Assembly (NCBI GenBank): GCA_023101725.1
Contig: JALJCO010008669.1
Location: 1 to 64,000, forward strand
Length of the DNA: 64,000 bases
From: Atherinomorus stipes
Lineage: Eukaryota > Chordata > Actinopteri > Atheriniformes > Atherinidae
Reading direction: 5' to 3'
Shown here piece after piece: positions 12,001 through 27,000 of the stretch. The notes beneath the pieces are model-generated. The model worked only from the letters and a program-made list of their open reading frames with translations, was not told the origin of the DNA and ran no database searches. How positions within the stretch are numbered: the first letter of the stretch is position 1; each line of letters begins with the position of its first letter. Position numbers and translations under genes: made by a program.

Positions 12001-13356
12001 ACCCCTACTGAACACTATTCATTCCTTTGCATTTTTATATAGTCACTCTTATACAGTCACAATGCTGTCCGGACCGTTTAATCACTAAGAGCTACTGTTG
12101 TGTTTTTGTGTATTTGCTGATACTATTTTTCTTATTCATGTTTTTCCTGTCGGTGCTCCTAATGATTGTCTTTGTTTTCTTACAGCGGTTATAGAGTATT
12201 GTCTAAATTTTGTCACAGGTGCTTGTGTAACTTCAGTTTCAGTTGTATAGTTTTGGCCGTTGCTTTCTGCCTGCTATAGTTTTGTCTCCTTTTGCTTCTT
12301 CTTCTCACTCTCTCCTTCGCTCATTTCTTCACGCTCCTCCTTCTTTTGTTCCTCCTTGTCAAGTGCAGCAAAGGCATGTAACTTAGCAATAAACAAAATA
12401 AAGATCAATATTCCAGGGCAAGGGTGCTTTTAAAACCACAAAGCTTTATTTCCGTGATAACCAACAGGATCCTCTTGACAAAGCTCATTTGTTGAGTGCA
12501 AGACGGCAGCCAGCCCATCATTCTATGATGCTGGACAAGATAAGCATACAGATAATCATCTGTAAATTAAACCTCTCTTACTCTGGTCAAAAAAACCACT
12601 TACAGCTGTTAACACCTGGCTTTTGAGTGCCTAATCAGCATTTCAAACAATTCTGCAGCAATAGTGGGTTTCATTTGGCTTTAGCTTCAGCTGGCATTGA
12701 TGAGGATAGGTCAACAAGAGTGGGCACTGCTGACTTCTTTTTCAAAGAAACACTCATTTACAGACTCTAAAATCTCACATGGAGGGTGTAAAACTGGCAG
12801 CAACAACTTGTGGTCAAAAGGAAACAAGATTGTTCGATTTTACTTGTCTGTGGGATAACTGGCAGCTCACTCTCTGTCCCGCTGTGAGGGGCTGACACTC
12901 CAATTCAAAAAATAGTAAAGTAGCCTAATTATCTCAAAAAGTTATGCTCATCAGAAATTATTGTGCAACACATAACGCCATCCCCTCATGCTGTTGTATT
13001 TTAAGAATTTTCCCTTGGGAGTCAGTGGTAGTTTCTGGACAGGCTCTGAATACGCTGTAGACCACAGATCACTGAGGATAACGACACTATGAGTGGCAAC
13101 AGCAGAAGATTTAATCAGCTTGTTTGTGCAGGTACCCCTATGTTTGAAAATCCCATATTAAACTTTGTATTTTTGCTGTAAAGACAGCATTAATTAGTAT
13201 CTGCATGTCAGACATGATCACTATAACCAAGTGCTGCTGTATTTATGTCTTTATGTTAATGTACGGTGAATAATCTGCTTTAAATTAATTTTTTAAAGGG
13301 TTTTAGCATCTGGATGCTAAATACACCTCTGCTTCTAGCTGAGACAACAACCTCAC
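12001..13356. other. Intron 5 segment, nothing recognised
   Basis: No exon, repeat terminus or RNA gene seen. The donor of pseudogene exon 5 lies at its right edge. Confidence 0.5.
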
Positions 13357-13534
13357 CTGCCAAGATGGCTTTGTGTGCCTGAAACTTTTGTCCAGCAATA
13401 GAAAGGGAGCAGTTTGTGAATCTGGAGCTTTCGCATAGATCTCCAGGCTTCTCAGCCAACCTATGGCCAGGAACCTTCACCGTGTTCATGGTGTTCTGGC
13501 CTGAGATGTTCACAGAGTCTTGCGTTATTCTTAC
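13357..13534 (-). pseudogene. spop-like (pseudogene): SPOP-like pseudogene exon 5 (MATH end and BTB start), frame intact
   Basis: The length, 178 nt, is exactly that of SPOP codons 161-219 plus one base, and the frame is open: [49 protein letters not shown] and [10 protein letters not shown]. Acceptor TTTTCAG and donor GTGAGG are canonical. About 17 of 59 residues differ from recalled SPOP, including M178T, W194C, D201N and E210K, mixing conservative and radical changes. This covers the MATH-BTB linker and first BTB strands. An open frame in one exon can survive by chance. It cannot make a functional protein with the other exons as they stand. Confidence 0.9.
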
Positions 13535-14359
13535 CTGAAAACACACACACTCATACAGCTAATATAAATCAACTATATACTTGTCCTTTTTACTGTATAT
13601 GCAACTGAAATGGGAGTTATTCTAGGCTAAAATGATCTGTTAACAAACTGACTAATTCACACAGAGGCCTATAAATAGCATCCAATGTTCATAAAAGAAA
13701 ATGAGTCAGTCAATCAAGCACGCTGTGAATGATTAATGTGGGTTCTCTGCCTCTGTAATCAATACATCAGCCACTCAATATGGGAGCAATTCAAAGACAA
13801 CCTATTGTTCTGTCTTTATCCAATCAGACGGGCTACACTCTCAAACAAGCCAGGCATTGAAGTCAAATTGGGAGTGTCAGAGTGTGTGCGGCTGTGTGTG
13901 TGAGCATGAGAGTTGTCTGTATGTCTTCCCTGCTGATTTCACCACCTGTTCCAGACAATGTCAACCAGACTCATTTATCTCTCAACAGGACTCATTGCAA
14001 ACACACTCTCACACACACACAGAATAAAGAACACAAACACAGCCACATGTTCACACATCCTCATTATTGAGTAATTTCTGATGGACTGGATTGGCTGATT
14101 CGCAGTGTTTTACTTGTACGCAGTCTAATCAACAAGCAACGTCTGATTAGCTGCTTTACAGCAACTTTTGTTGTGTGATTTGTTTATAATCTAGTTCAGA
14201 GTTAGAATATTTTCACGGGACAAATACACACATACCCAAAGGATTTATCATTTTACATATCAGAATATTACAGGAAGAAATTTGTGTTAACTTGTTATTT
14301 TTGGGGGGTTGTGGGTTAATAGTAAATTTTGGTAAATTTTTCCATATTGCCGCCCCCTA
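13535..14359. other. Intron 4 segment, nothing recognised
   Basis: It contains the polypyrimidine and AG acceptor for exon 5 and a short CA/TG-rich area near 13,870-14,050. Confidence 0.5.
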
Positions 14360-14510
14360 ATAAAGGCTAACTCACCATCCTGTCTCTTCTCTGAGCTTTC
14401 TCCAGCTAGTAAAGGTCAGTCCAACCGTGTCATTTCTTGTCATATCTCTTGCTCTGTCACTTTGCCTTTTTCCTTTCCTCAGTCAAATTTCCTGACTTAG
14501 CCAAAACGGG
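14360..14510. repeat. Dispersed repeat, copy 1 (partner at 60730-60860)
   Basis: Shares CATCCTGTCTCT, CTCCAGC-AGTAAA-GTCAGTCC, ATCTCTTG and CCTTTCCTCA in the same order with the sequence at about 60730-60860. Family name not assigned. Confidence 0.6.
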
Positions 14511-14890
14511 CAGTGTTTTAAAATGCAGCTGCTGGCATGTAGCGCGGTCATTAAGTGAAGCGCAGTTGTTGAGGTAATAATACTGTACAGTAACAATAGT
14601 TAAATGTTAAAGGTGTTTTCTTCATATCAGTGTAACATTACTGATTTAATGAAGTTATACACAGCAAAAACTATGTATAGCAAGAAGAATTAATTTGACC
14701 ACTAACAGTACAAAATACTTTTTATTTTTTTGTTAAGGGGGTTAAAATTTTAATAATAGGAGGGAATAATAAAATCTTAAGATTTGAAGAGCGAAAACAG
14801 TTATAAAGAGCATTCACCTTCTGATATATGGCATGAAATTATGGAATCAGCTTTTGGGAAGAACTCTGTCCAAACGTCATTCAGTTTATA

Positions 14891-14907
14891 TAACCCTAAC
14901 CCTAACC
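14891..14907. repeat. Short telomere-like (CCCTAA)n tract
   Basis: TAACCCTAACCCTAACC, about 2.8 units of the vertebrate telomere repeat. It lies exactly where the left terminus of the adjacent Tc1-like element should begin. Confidence 0.6.
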
Positions 14908-15089
14908 TGAAAAAGTGTTTGCCCCCTTCCCTGATTTCTTATTTTTTTACGTGTTTGTCAAACTTATATGTTTCAGATCTTTAAACAAATTTAAAAATTA
15001 GACAAAGATAACACAAAAAAAAAAAGGGGGGAGAACCCAAAAAGCAGAGCAAAAAAAGGGAAAGAAAGGGAAAAAAAAAGAAAGAAAAA

Positions 15090-16562
<1,473 letters not shown>

Positions 16563-16628
16563 AGCTGAAGCGCACCTGGGTTCTGCAGTTGTTGTTGCTA
16601 AGGGTGGCCCAACCAGTTATTAAGTTCA

Positions 16629-17380
16629 AAGCAGCACTCAGTAACTTCAGCTCGGGGCTCCCCTAGTGGCGTCCTTTCACCGTCGTGTTCAACCCCCCCC
16701 CCCCCACCCCCACCCCCACAGCCACAGCGGCTTCTCTACCTGTGTTCCTCTATTTTGATCCCTGGATATGTTTCTAAGCTTTTACTAGCTTGTTGATGCT
16801 ACGTTGCTGCGTTGGTAGCAGCACAGCACTCCCTCTGCTCAAAGCAAAGACCTATCTCTTCTGAAACGGGACGTTTTACCCGCGATTGCGGGTAAATATG
16901 CCGTGGAATATATTTTCTCTGGTGTTGGCGGGTAGCAGGTAAGAATACGAACTTTTATTTACTTTTTGCGGACGTGACAAGTGATTATTGAGCCTGAAGC
17001 AGTGATGCTTCACCCGGCGCCCAGGCAGCGCAGCTACGTGAATCACTCTGGTCCAGCAAAGAGTTGGTTATGAGAGCCAGGAGCCGTGTTTAGGTGGTGT
17101 GAAGCTAAAGAAATGTTTTCTTCGAATTAGCGCTGGTAGTCTGGTTCAAATCAGAGCTGGAAGCAGCTCGGTAGATAGGGGACCTGAGTACTGTACAGCG
17201 GTTTCTGTTGTCGCAAGTTCTGCTCGGGTCGGCGCAGGCAAAGTTGCTTAGAGCTGCTCGCAGGCCAGAGGCCCCGGCGGGAGTGGGGGAAACATTGAAT
17301 CGCTCCGTAGACACTTTGTTTAGCCCCACGGGGATTCCGAAAAGCATTTATTGAGGTAAAAAAGTTACTGAGTTTCCCTT
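16629..17380. mobile_element. 752-bp GC-rich MITE inserted in the Tc1 element
   Basis: Inverted ends share ACTCAGTAACTT (left 16637-16648, right about 17363-17374). The flanks are TTCA and TTAA, probably a TTAA duplication with one mutated copy. The Tc1 sequence resumes seamlessly on each side. No protein recognised. Confidence 0.65.
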
Positions 17381-17606
17381 TAAGGGGCTGACTGACTCAA
17401 TTTTTCACACAGGGTCATGTAGGTTTGGATTTTTTTCCCCTTACTAATAAAAACATTAATTTAAAAACTACATTTTGTGCTAACTTGTGTTATCTTTATC
17501 TAATATTTAAATTTGTTTAATGATTGGAAACATAAGTGTGACAAACATGCAAAAAAATAAGAAATCAGGAAGGGGGCGAACACGTTTTCACACAACTGTG
17601 TATATA

Positions 17607-17812
17607 CACTACTCACAAAAAGTTAGGGATATTCAACTTTCGGTTTTTGGAGAACAGAATGATGTAGAATAAATATTTAACCATTGAACAATATACATGT
17701 GCATTGAAAAGTTTAGAGACAGTTTAATTCAGTTCACAAGGTTTTAGTGGATTTTAGATTCATTCTGACATCATACAAAAAGCCAAATATCCTTAACTTT
17801 TTGTGAGTAGTG
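17607..17812. mobile_element. 206-bp mariner-type MITE with TA duplication
   Basis: CACTACTCACAAAAAGTTA at the left and its inverse TAACTTTTTGTGAGTAGTG at the right, each next to TA. It abuts the right end of the Tc1 element. Confidence 0.85.
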
Positions 17813-18058
17813 TACACATCATACTCAAAATTATTCATACCCTCTGACTGAAGAAAGAAAAATAAGACGTCAGTGAAATAAGCTGAAATTTACAAAGTAA
17901 TAATAAATAAAAAATTCTGTGAAAATTGTGACACTGATTTTGAGTTGCGGTCTAACAGAAATATGAAAAACAAATAAAATACAAAACAAGCAAACAAGCT
18001 TGATGGTGCTTCGAAGCTAAAATGATATGAGCCACACTGCAATCAATTGTTATCTGAG

Positions 18059-18061
<3 letters not shown>

Positions 18062-18097
<36 letters not shown>

Positions 18098-18118
18098 CAT
18101 ACACACACACACACACAC
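18062..18118. repeat. (TA)n(CA)n compound microsatellite
   Basis: About 16 TA units, then CATA, then CA units. Confidence 0.95.
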
Positions 18119-18946
18119 CCACACACCACCACACATGTAGATGTTTGTGTTTTCTGTATAACCTAAATGACATTTATTTGATTTGGTAGTAAACTATAAG
18201 GACGTGCAAGTTTTGACCAGTTATGGAATAAATGAATAGTTTCTTCATCCTGCTCTTTTTCTGGCTCAAGAATACCTGATGTAGTTCATTTTTAGCTAAT
18301 ATTTGTTTTTGGCATATTTTTGCAACTTTCTTAGAAACATTTTCTTTTTAAAAGTACTAAAAATATGAATATTCCAGAAATGTGGTCCTGGGAGTAGTAA
18401 AGTATTTTACTTTTTGCTCTGATTTTGAGTCTCTCTGTATTTTAGAAGTATTTATTGGCTGATAAAAGGGTTTAGTTGTAGGGAACTGTCACTGTAACTA
18501 CATTTGATACTTAAAGATAAATGAAGAGTACTGTAAAAATGTCAGGATATAAAATGAGCTTTCAGCTTAATATGGACAACACCATGCTATTTTTACTACA
18601 TCATAATTTTTTAATGGCAGTGTAATACAGATCTGCATTAACACAGTTACGATTATGACAATATAAATGTTATACAGGGGTAATTAAAAGTATAAAATTG
18701 AATTTTAAAGATGCTCTTCCAGTATCCAGCACATTATTACAGCAGAATTATGATACTATCAAACTACTTACCTGAATGTTTATCACATTGTACACAATTA
18801 CAAATCAGAGATACCTTGTTGTTTCCTTGTTTCCATTGCTGACGCCACTTAAATGCTTTTAGCAAACTGCTGTCAAGAAAAAGGCCAAAAATCCCCACAA
18901 CATCCCCACAAGATGACCTTGATGTTAAAAGTTTGGCACAAGGGGG

Positions 18947-18947
<1 letters not shown>

Positions 18948-18979
<32 letters not shown>
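18948..18979. repeat. (CA)n microsatellite
   Basis: 16 CA units followed by an A-rich run. Confidence 0.95.
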
Positions 18980-18983
<4 letters not shown>

Positions 18984-20934
18984 CAAACAACAACAAAAAA
19001 AAAAAAAACAGCCAGGTTCCCTCTTCATTCAATCCCATTCAGTCATCTGCCCAGCTATTCGTCCAATGCCACATCCATCCACCTATTCAACTCACACAAA
19101 AAGAGTCCTGGAAAAGGAGGAGAGCTACTTACAAAAGAGAAGTGCGTGGCAAGCAAGAAATTGAATGTCAAGGAGCCTTGTTTGCTCCTGATGGGGGTTT
19201 GAGGGTAAGCATGAAAGGGAAAGAAAGACAGACAGAAGGAGAGACAGAAGGAAGGATAATAAGACATAAGAGGAGAGTAAGAAGAGGAGGAGAGAGGGGG
19301 GACATAAGGATAATAAAAGGCACAGAGAATACAGACACAAGAGATACCAGGCGACAGACTGACGGAGACGGTAAAAGAGGGTGGGAGTGTGAGCAAGCTA
19401 CAGTTGGAGATGGCCTCTCATAGTAGCAGCTCATTTGAGCTGTTAGAGGCCAAAAGAAGAAAATGTGACTTTCTAAAGAAAGAAGCAAATATTCATGTGT
19501 GTCTGTTTTCCACAGCTGGCTGTATTAATCAGGCGTATGCAGGTCTGTCTGACTGACATGCTTCCATCTCCTCGCACTCCAAGAGGAATGTTCGAAAACA
19601 TTCACAGGAGGAAGAGACAGACACTGGCATTCATATAACTCTGATAAGCAAAAAGAAAGCCTGGGAGAGAGGGAGCGGCTGGATACATGTGACGATGAGA
19701 AAAACAGAGGAGACGGGCAGATGGACAGACAAAGAAACAGAGAGCAGAGGACAGAAGTTGAGAAGAGAGAGTGAGAGTCCAGCACTGAGTCCTGAGTACT
19801 CACTGAAAAAATAAACAAGTGCTGAAAAGCGAATTGGAAGGGAAGCCTGTGAGCCTGGTCAATGTGTTTGGGTATAAATAGCCCAATTAGTATGGTGGAG
19901 ACGTTGCTGGGATCTCAGATGCAGTGTGGCAGAGCCGGTCTAATTACTGGCTAACTTGACCAATTATTCCACTGTTTAACCAGGCAGAAACGAAATCGCA
20001 GCACCTGGTTATTTAGACACACCGGCTGCCCTGACAGTCTTCTCGCCAGTCGCTGTCATCTTCAGTCACTGTCAACCCCCTCATCTTCCTCTGTACACCT
20101 TGCCCCTGTATAACACTCCTTGGCATAATAGACGAGTGCACACGGACAATGTATAAACTTTATGCTAATTTATGGTAATTTATAGTGTACAAATACATAA
20201 TTTACATTAAAATAGTGTATTTACTGCATCTCTGTCAAAAGTGTTTAGCTATGACTGGTAGAGGTGACCAGTACTACTGTATATTTACCTCAAGAATATA
20301 AAACACTGTCCCAGATTATGTCACGATTACTTGATTTCACAAATAAATGCCATGATTAATCAGTCGTAAAGAAACCTCGATATCATCACTTTCCAGAAAA
20401 GATTATATCTGAACCAGATCAGCCCAATGAAGCTGGTGGAAGTAAGCAGGAGAGGAAAATATGGCAAAAGGAAATTTATTTCCTCCAAACGTATTACAGT
20501 AAAGGTGTGGAACAAGGTGAAAAGTCAGTGACAGAAAAAAGTAAAAGATGTGAATAAAAACGTTGCTTTTATTGGTATCTTGTTTTACTGAAGTAACCGT
20601 TATGTTTTTATTCTCTTAAAGTAAACCATCTATAGTTACGTGTTGTGGGTCTACACACAGCTACACACGTGTCTTTGAATGGACAAAAAACTCAAACCAA
20701 ATTGAGACTTCAAACTGCAGTTTGGGCTTTTTTTACTTTTTTTTTTTTTTTTTTTTACAGGTGCTAGAGTACTGTTTGGGAGTTCCACGTTAAAAGGTAC
20801 CAAAAGTAGTTACTTGTAACGCAGTCATTGCTGCACCTGAGGTCACCAGATCCACTCGCAGATAAAAACATGGTTTTATCTGGAAGAGTTTTGATAGCCA
20901 CTGTCCATTCATAACCATAAATTTAAAATAATTT

Positions 20935-20987
20935 TAAGTCCATCCTTCCCACTAGATGTCAATAATTTTGACAAACTGTACCTTTAA
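20935..20987 (-). mobile_element. Terminal fragment of a TTAA-type MITE (same family as 44433)
   Basis: On the minus strand it begins TTAAAGGTACAGTTTGT and continues to TTGACATCTAGTGG, matching the left end of the element at 44433. Only about 50 bp are evident. Confidence 0.65.
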
Positions 20988-23529
20988 TTCATCAATGTGT
21001 GTTAAAATATCATCATGGAGGACAGCTTGGCAGCCACATACCATCAGTTCCTCCTTCTTTCCTTCATTTTCTGTACTACTCTGTCCAACCCAGAGACACA
21101 AACAATACATGAAGATGCAAACATACAGGATAACAGGAAACATTATACAACTCATTCTGGAAATACAGCCCTATCAGGTGTGCACCCCTAATAGTCTGTG
21201 GATCAGCTATGAGCTCAGGTGGAGACGGCTCTGGCACAATTCCATAAAAAGTTGCAGCAAAAGGAGGCAAAACGTTGACCATTTCACTACCTGCAGCATA
21301 AAAACGCAGCCTTGTACCCTAAAGTAAAGCTACATGCACAGTCACTGGGACTATATTATGTTCATGATTACCTAATTAGGCCTGCCGATATGATAGTTTA
21401 ACACTGAAATGAAACTTATCGTCTGCAGATATGTAATTGTGTACGACTGCGGTGGAACTTGCAGCGTTCAACATTTAAGCAGCATTCACTGAACGTTTTA
21501 TTATATGCATGAGAAAAACCATAAAGTCTTAAAGGCCTCCTTCCACTGAAAACCCGTTTAACTTGCTCCTTCTGAAATACGGAGGGTTTCCCCTCGTTTA
21601 CTTACACATGCTGACTTGCTAGCGTTGCGTTCGCCCCGGTCGGCTGTGCTTTCTAATCAGAGAAACAATACAAAGAAAAGAGTGAATCGGGAACAGCCTC
21701 GCACTTCTACGTCACATTGCAAATAGCGTATCCCACGTGGGGTTTCTATCTGTCCATTGGAAGGCAGGTAACCCTCCACTACACACTAGAAGTGGAGACA
21801 GCACGACTGTAGCTTCGGAGTTGAGAAGCTAATTAGCTAACTGTTTGTTAGCATGGCGGGACAAACTTGTTTGTCGGCTCTATTTCCTGTCTGTAACAAA
21901 ATAAGAGCGGAGGGCGGAGCTTCCTTCATACACTGATGGGAGGCAGCCAATCAGACGGAAATTCATGAGAAGGACCCGGAAAAGCCTGCTGTTGGACCAC
22001 AAGCCTCTCTTCTAGTATACAAATACAGCTGAATACTAAGCAACCAGAAGGTTTTTTTAAACAGAAACGATGCAGAATGCATTCAATAATAATGGAGAAC
22101 ACAGAAATATTAATGAAATGACCATGAAAGTACAACTTTAAAACCTTTTTTGTGTGACTTGCTGTGAGGTCTGTCTTTTTTTTCCCAGTCCTCAATGAGT
22201 AATGGTCTTATGAAGAAAAAGTATTTCATTTCAGATATATGGTCTTGTTTATTTCTTTGTTTTCACATTTCCAGTCTGACTTGTGTTTCAAACAGCAGTG
22301 GTTCTGCTAAAGGGCAGCTGGAAGTCAAAAGCTGGTGATGTTGATGTTTTTACTCTCCATTTCAAAATTTTCTACTCAGGTTCAGAAGAAATGTCCAGAA
22401 ACATTTTTGTAATGTGGTTTATAGAAAGAACCCTCTTGAGTCCAAGTAGAGGTCATGCAGCTTTTTACATCTGTTTCCTCTGAGAGAAACGCAAAGCTAT
22501 TTAGTTGGAATAAGACTTTATTTTTCTTTTCTTTGTTGCAGCATTGTTTTGTTATGTCCTCAAAAAAGAGACATACATTAAAATGCAAAACCTGTAAGAA
22601 TTTTTCTGTTGATGTGACACATTTGCAATGTTGTGAAATTAATGAACACATAATTGTGATAAATGAAATATTGTGATTATTTTTCTGACATTAATTGTAC
22701 CAAGAAAATGTATTATGGGGACATCTTTAGTCCTAGTATAAGTCATTTCAGCAAATATCCAAAACTTACCATTGTAGTGGACTACATGGACATACATAAT
22801 TGACCATGGACAGTTGTGTCTTCCATCCGGGGTCTGCTGTGCCTTTAAACACGGGGTCTCCTGGAGTTTTTGTTGCTTCTTCCACACGCTACGCCACGAG
22901 GCAGTTCTGTTGTTTATATATAGCGACTGTTCCATAAACGATACGCTTGTGCGTTGTCAAAGAGAAACTGCCTCCACCTCGTTCTTTTTGCAATTTCCAC
23001 ACCATCAATGGTGCATTGTGCGAGTTTAAATGTTGGTGGTCCCTTAATACTGTTTCTGAATGCTCAATGTGAGAAATTCGGGTACGAAGCCTCAAGGGGG
23101 CCCTTGTGGGGGAGACGAGCTGCGCGTTCTTGTTCATCTGGCTGTGCCGGTGTGGTGTATTCTGCCACCGCAGGTCTGCACATCTTTTAGCATCCTGCTG
23201 AAAGATGGAGAGCAGGTGCTTCTCAAACCCAACTCAGACTCCAGGAAGACAAAGAAGAAAAGTGTTGTCTTGTGATACTAAGAGTTCTCTTTTCTTTGTT
23301 GGTTTTTGTAGGGGTGGATGGCGTAATAAAGAAGCAGGAGAGCATGGATTAGCTGGACTCAGGGTTTACTCCGCAGCTTTCATCATCACAACATGGCAAC
23401 AACCTCCCTTCCTGTTCCTACACTTCCTGTATGTCTACCTATGGCGCTTTCAGTTATTACTGACACCTTGTGGAGAAACAATAGAACAATTCGTGCCTAA
23501 TAAGAAACAGAGAACACAACAGTTTTATG
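20988..23529. other. Intron 4 segment, possible TTAA-type repeats, boundaries not resolved
   Basis: TTAAAGGCCTCCTTCC at 21529 and GTGCCTTTAAAC near 22,835 look like termini of TTAA-type MITEs, and 21,530-21,960 and 22,800-23,530 are GC-richer than the surroundings. I could not pair either with its other end. Confidence 0.35.
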
Positions 23530-24035
23530 GATGATCAGTGAAAGACAAAAACAGTCTTAGCAGAGTTGTTAATATCTGCTCCAAGATAATAGGAATCCAG
23601 CTTACGGACCTCAGCTCTCTTTATAAAAAACAAATAATCCTGACAGCCAGACAGATCATAAGCTGCTCTGATCATGTCATGCACCACAAATTTTGTTTAA
23701 TGCTGTCTGGGCGGCGCTACCTGCCCCCCCCCCCCCAGGAAAAGAAACAGATATGCAAACTCATTTATTCCTGTTGCCATTACACTTCTTAATATTTCTT
23801 AATGTTACTGACAGTAGTCAGTAAAACAGGCGCTGTCCTTATTTATTGATTTTAACGGTCTGGTAATGATTCTTACTTTTCTTCTTTTGGATCTAGTGAT
23901 ATGATGTCTTTTGCCCCGTGGCAGCTACTGATTTTGCTGACAGTGTGTATGGGTTATGCTATGGCTATGTTGTTTGTGATTATTGTTTTATTTTGTAAAT
24001 TGACCAGGAGACTGTAAACTGAAATGTAAAAGGGA
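23530..24035 (+). mobile_element. Non-LTR retrotransposon 3' fragment (ORF2 C terminus)
   Basis: The frame from 23538 reads LSRVVNICSKIIGIQLTDL, then a LMLSGRRY motif. After a C-run that breaks the frame it continues NSFIPVAITLLN. This order (SKIIG, LPSGRRY, NSFIPxAIxLLN) is the C-terminal end of a common fish LINE. A TG-rich 3' UTR follows, ending in A/G-rich short repeats (AGGGAAGGGAAGGG). It is strongly 5'-truncated. Confidence 0.75.
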
Positions 24036-27000
24036 AGGGAAGGGAAATGTAAAAGATGGCGTTAAAAAATATTAAAATTTGACTTTTTGGGGAGTGGTCC
24101 TCATTTACTGACCTAACTGTACAACTCATTAATGGATAATGAACATTACTCCATATGAAACCAACCCACTAGCAACTCCCAGGAATGAGGACCCCTACTT
24201 CCATGAAGGTGGGCAGAGAAAAACTCAAGTTTTGTGAGTGTTCAGCTCAAACAATGGGATGCTGGAGATGTTTGGGTTATTGGTACACCATTTGTTTTAA
24301 TATAAATCATAGCGACAGTGCGCTATAATGACTTATAACTTAAAACACAAGAAACTCATCATCACCATGAACCATTGAACAAATCTAAGTGTCTCAGAAC
24401 CCAAAAGTGATTAAGATGTGAAAATGTTGGACCAACCAATCAGCCAACAAGACTGACTTTTATTTATTACCCTGGAGTTTATACGCAGATGATAATGATG
24501 ATGACGACAAAAACCCATTCTGTATACAACCCTAGGTAAAGAATAACAGTAATGAAGAATCATTGCCGTTGTGTATCATCACAATCATCATTTGTTTTGG
24601 TAATTAAGTTCCCAAGATAAGTACTTGCTAAAGCGCTTGCCTCCCAGTCAGTTCCTCAGACATCAAGATGGATCTGTCGTAAGCTCCCTCTAACCCTCCA
24701 GGCAAGAGTTAATATTGAGTTTCAGCACCCAGATGATTTATTCATAATGCATCAATCTTTTTCTGCTTGTTTGTGTGTTTGTTTATGGATTTAGTGTTTT
24801 ACCATGCGTGAAATAGTTTGAAAAAGGATAATAAAAAAAAATATCTAATAAAATTCATTAAGTTATGGAACACTTGTTTATTTATTTATTTACTTATTCA
24901 TTCATTTTTACCTTCCAAGTCTCATCTTTTATGTTTAGTGCATTTGCAAACATTATGGACACAAACAATTGGACAAAGGTATTCATCCACTTACCGCATC
25001 AGTCTACATCACATGCTGCAGCTGGATGCCGTCACACAGAAAACCAAAGCACTTGGGATAAATTCTTTTCTCTTCCTTCATCATGTTATTGTTTAATTTA
25101 AGATTTGTGGATGAATTTGCCACACTAGATGAGTGTTTATCCCTTCAGTACAAATGCAGTTCAGTTTTAAACTCATATGATTCTTTCCTCCATCCCACAT
25201 TGTCATTGTTGGGTTTAACTTGACCCGTATCGTGTAAATTTGAGCCACTGTGAAGCATTCCAAGTCAGCTTTGTAGAGAAAGAATTTGTTACACACATTA
25301 TCATATTTGCATGGTTTGGAAATAAGCACCTGTTTGATTGAGATATATATTTTGCAGTAGAGGGGAAATTATTCAACAAGACTTTACTGAAATGCATTAA
25401 CTTTCTGAGTCATTCTTCTAAGAAATTAACAAACTGACAAAATGGGAAAGAAAATAAATGGTGGCCAACTCTACAGACAGAGGCAGAGTCTGACAAAGTT
25501 TCAAAAATGGGTGCCAGGTTGGCGTAGAGACGCTGCCAGGATTGCTTATAACTGAAGCTGTAGCGCCAAGTATAATTATGCCGCATGTTTTACACGTGAA
25601 ACCTAATTCTGAGACCGGTTAAACATAAAATACACAATTCATTTTTAATTTTCTGTGTGACACATAAACGCTCATGAACTTAATTTGATTTAATCTCGAC
25701 GATTACGCACGATAAGAATAACACTGAGACCGATTCGTGAACGAATGTCAAATTAGTCATTTGCAAGGTCGGGTCAATCGGAGCATTCGAGGAAAGGATG
25801 ACAACAGCTTCTCATCTGGTGAGATGCATCACTGAAACCCCATCATGACTCACTTAATTCACATTTTCAGCTGCAGGTCCAGTCTGCTTCTGTTCCTCAC
25901 TGCCACTTTTCTACTATTCAATTCAGTTTATTTCCTCTCACTACTAATCACTAAAACTGCCCCAGTCTTTGTATTCAATTAAAACTCATCTTTCAGCAGC
26001 ACATACTGGTTCAATGGCTGTAAATAGTAAATGAAGGTTAATACTCACCAATAATATTCTGCACTCCTGATTTTACATCTGACATAGAACATCTATGCAG
26101 CAAAAATACTCTTATTAGCTCAAACAAGAGTCTAAGAGTGAAAGCACTGGATACATATGAAAAGTGCTCCCCAACTGTGGCAGCCGCAGCATACTAAATG
26201 GTTGAGCCTCATCCAAATCTGGCTGCTTGGGGCTATTGAAAAACCTACAACTGAGCTCTGTGGAGGTAACAACAAAAAAATAAACAAATACAAACACAAT
26301 GCCATCACACAGAAAATGAAAGAAACATTTTCTATCAATTAAAACAAACTATCATTACTTGATTCTCTCTTTTAAAAAAAAGGGTACTAATTTGTTGATT
26401 CACAACTAGTTGTGTCCTTGCTGCTCTGATGAAACAACATATCAGGATTGGAGAAATGTTAAATGAGTTACAAGACAATTAAATAAAAGAGCAGGACTAT
26501 AATTTGGCTTCATCATAGACTTCATTATCTGTGATGGGATTTGTTTTCACCTTAATTTAACTGTCAACAGGGAGTTCTTTGCATTACAATGTGCTCCAAA
26601 GCCAACGTGTTATCTAAGAAATGAAACAAATAATCAAGTGTCCAGAAACGCCGATATTTTCATTAAAACTTCATTTATACACACACAACATGCACACAAG
26701 CACATTTCATCTCGGCTCTCAGCCTAATAGATCTGTGATCTTTAAACTCGTCGTCTGAACCCCCGAGCACAAAAGTCATCACCAGCTTTTTATAATGCAT
26801 GGCTCGCCCTCCTCTCTCCAGCCAGCCAGAGTAAACAGGCTTGATGTCACGGAGCCACTCTGCAGCTTCTCACCCCCTCTGACTTTCTCATTCAGTTCCT
26901 CCATCCACTTCAAGTTCTTATTGCTCAAAATCACTTATAGCAATGACTGGATGTTTGAGTTGGGAGATAGTTTGATATCGGATTTCCAAAAAGCTATGAA

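Larger units (their letters stand above)
17813..20934. other. Intron 4 segment with microsatellites and a GA-rich tract
   Basis: Contains the TA/CA arrays listed separately and purine-rich sequence at about 19,200-19,400 and 19,600-19,800. The overlapping frames there are low complexity. No exon recognised. Confidence 0.5.

Noticed and set aside
17105..17347. 80-codon frame in GC-rich sequence
   Set aside because: Internal to the 752-bp MITE. No similarity recognised.
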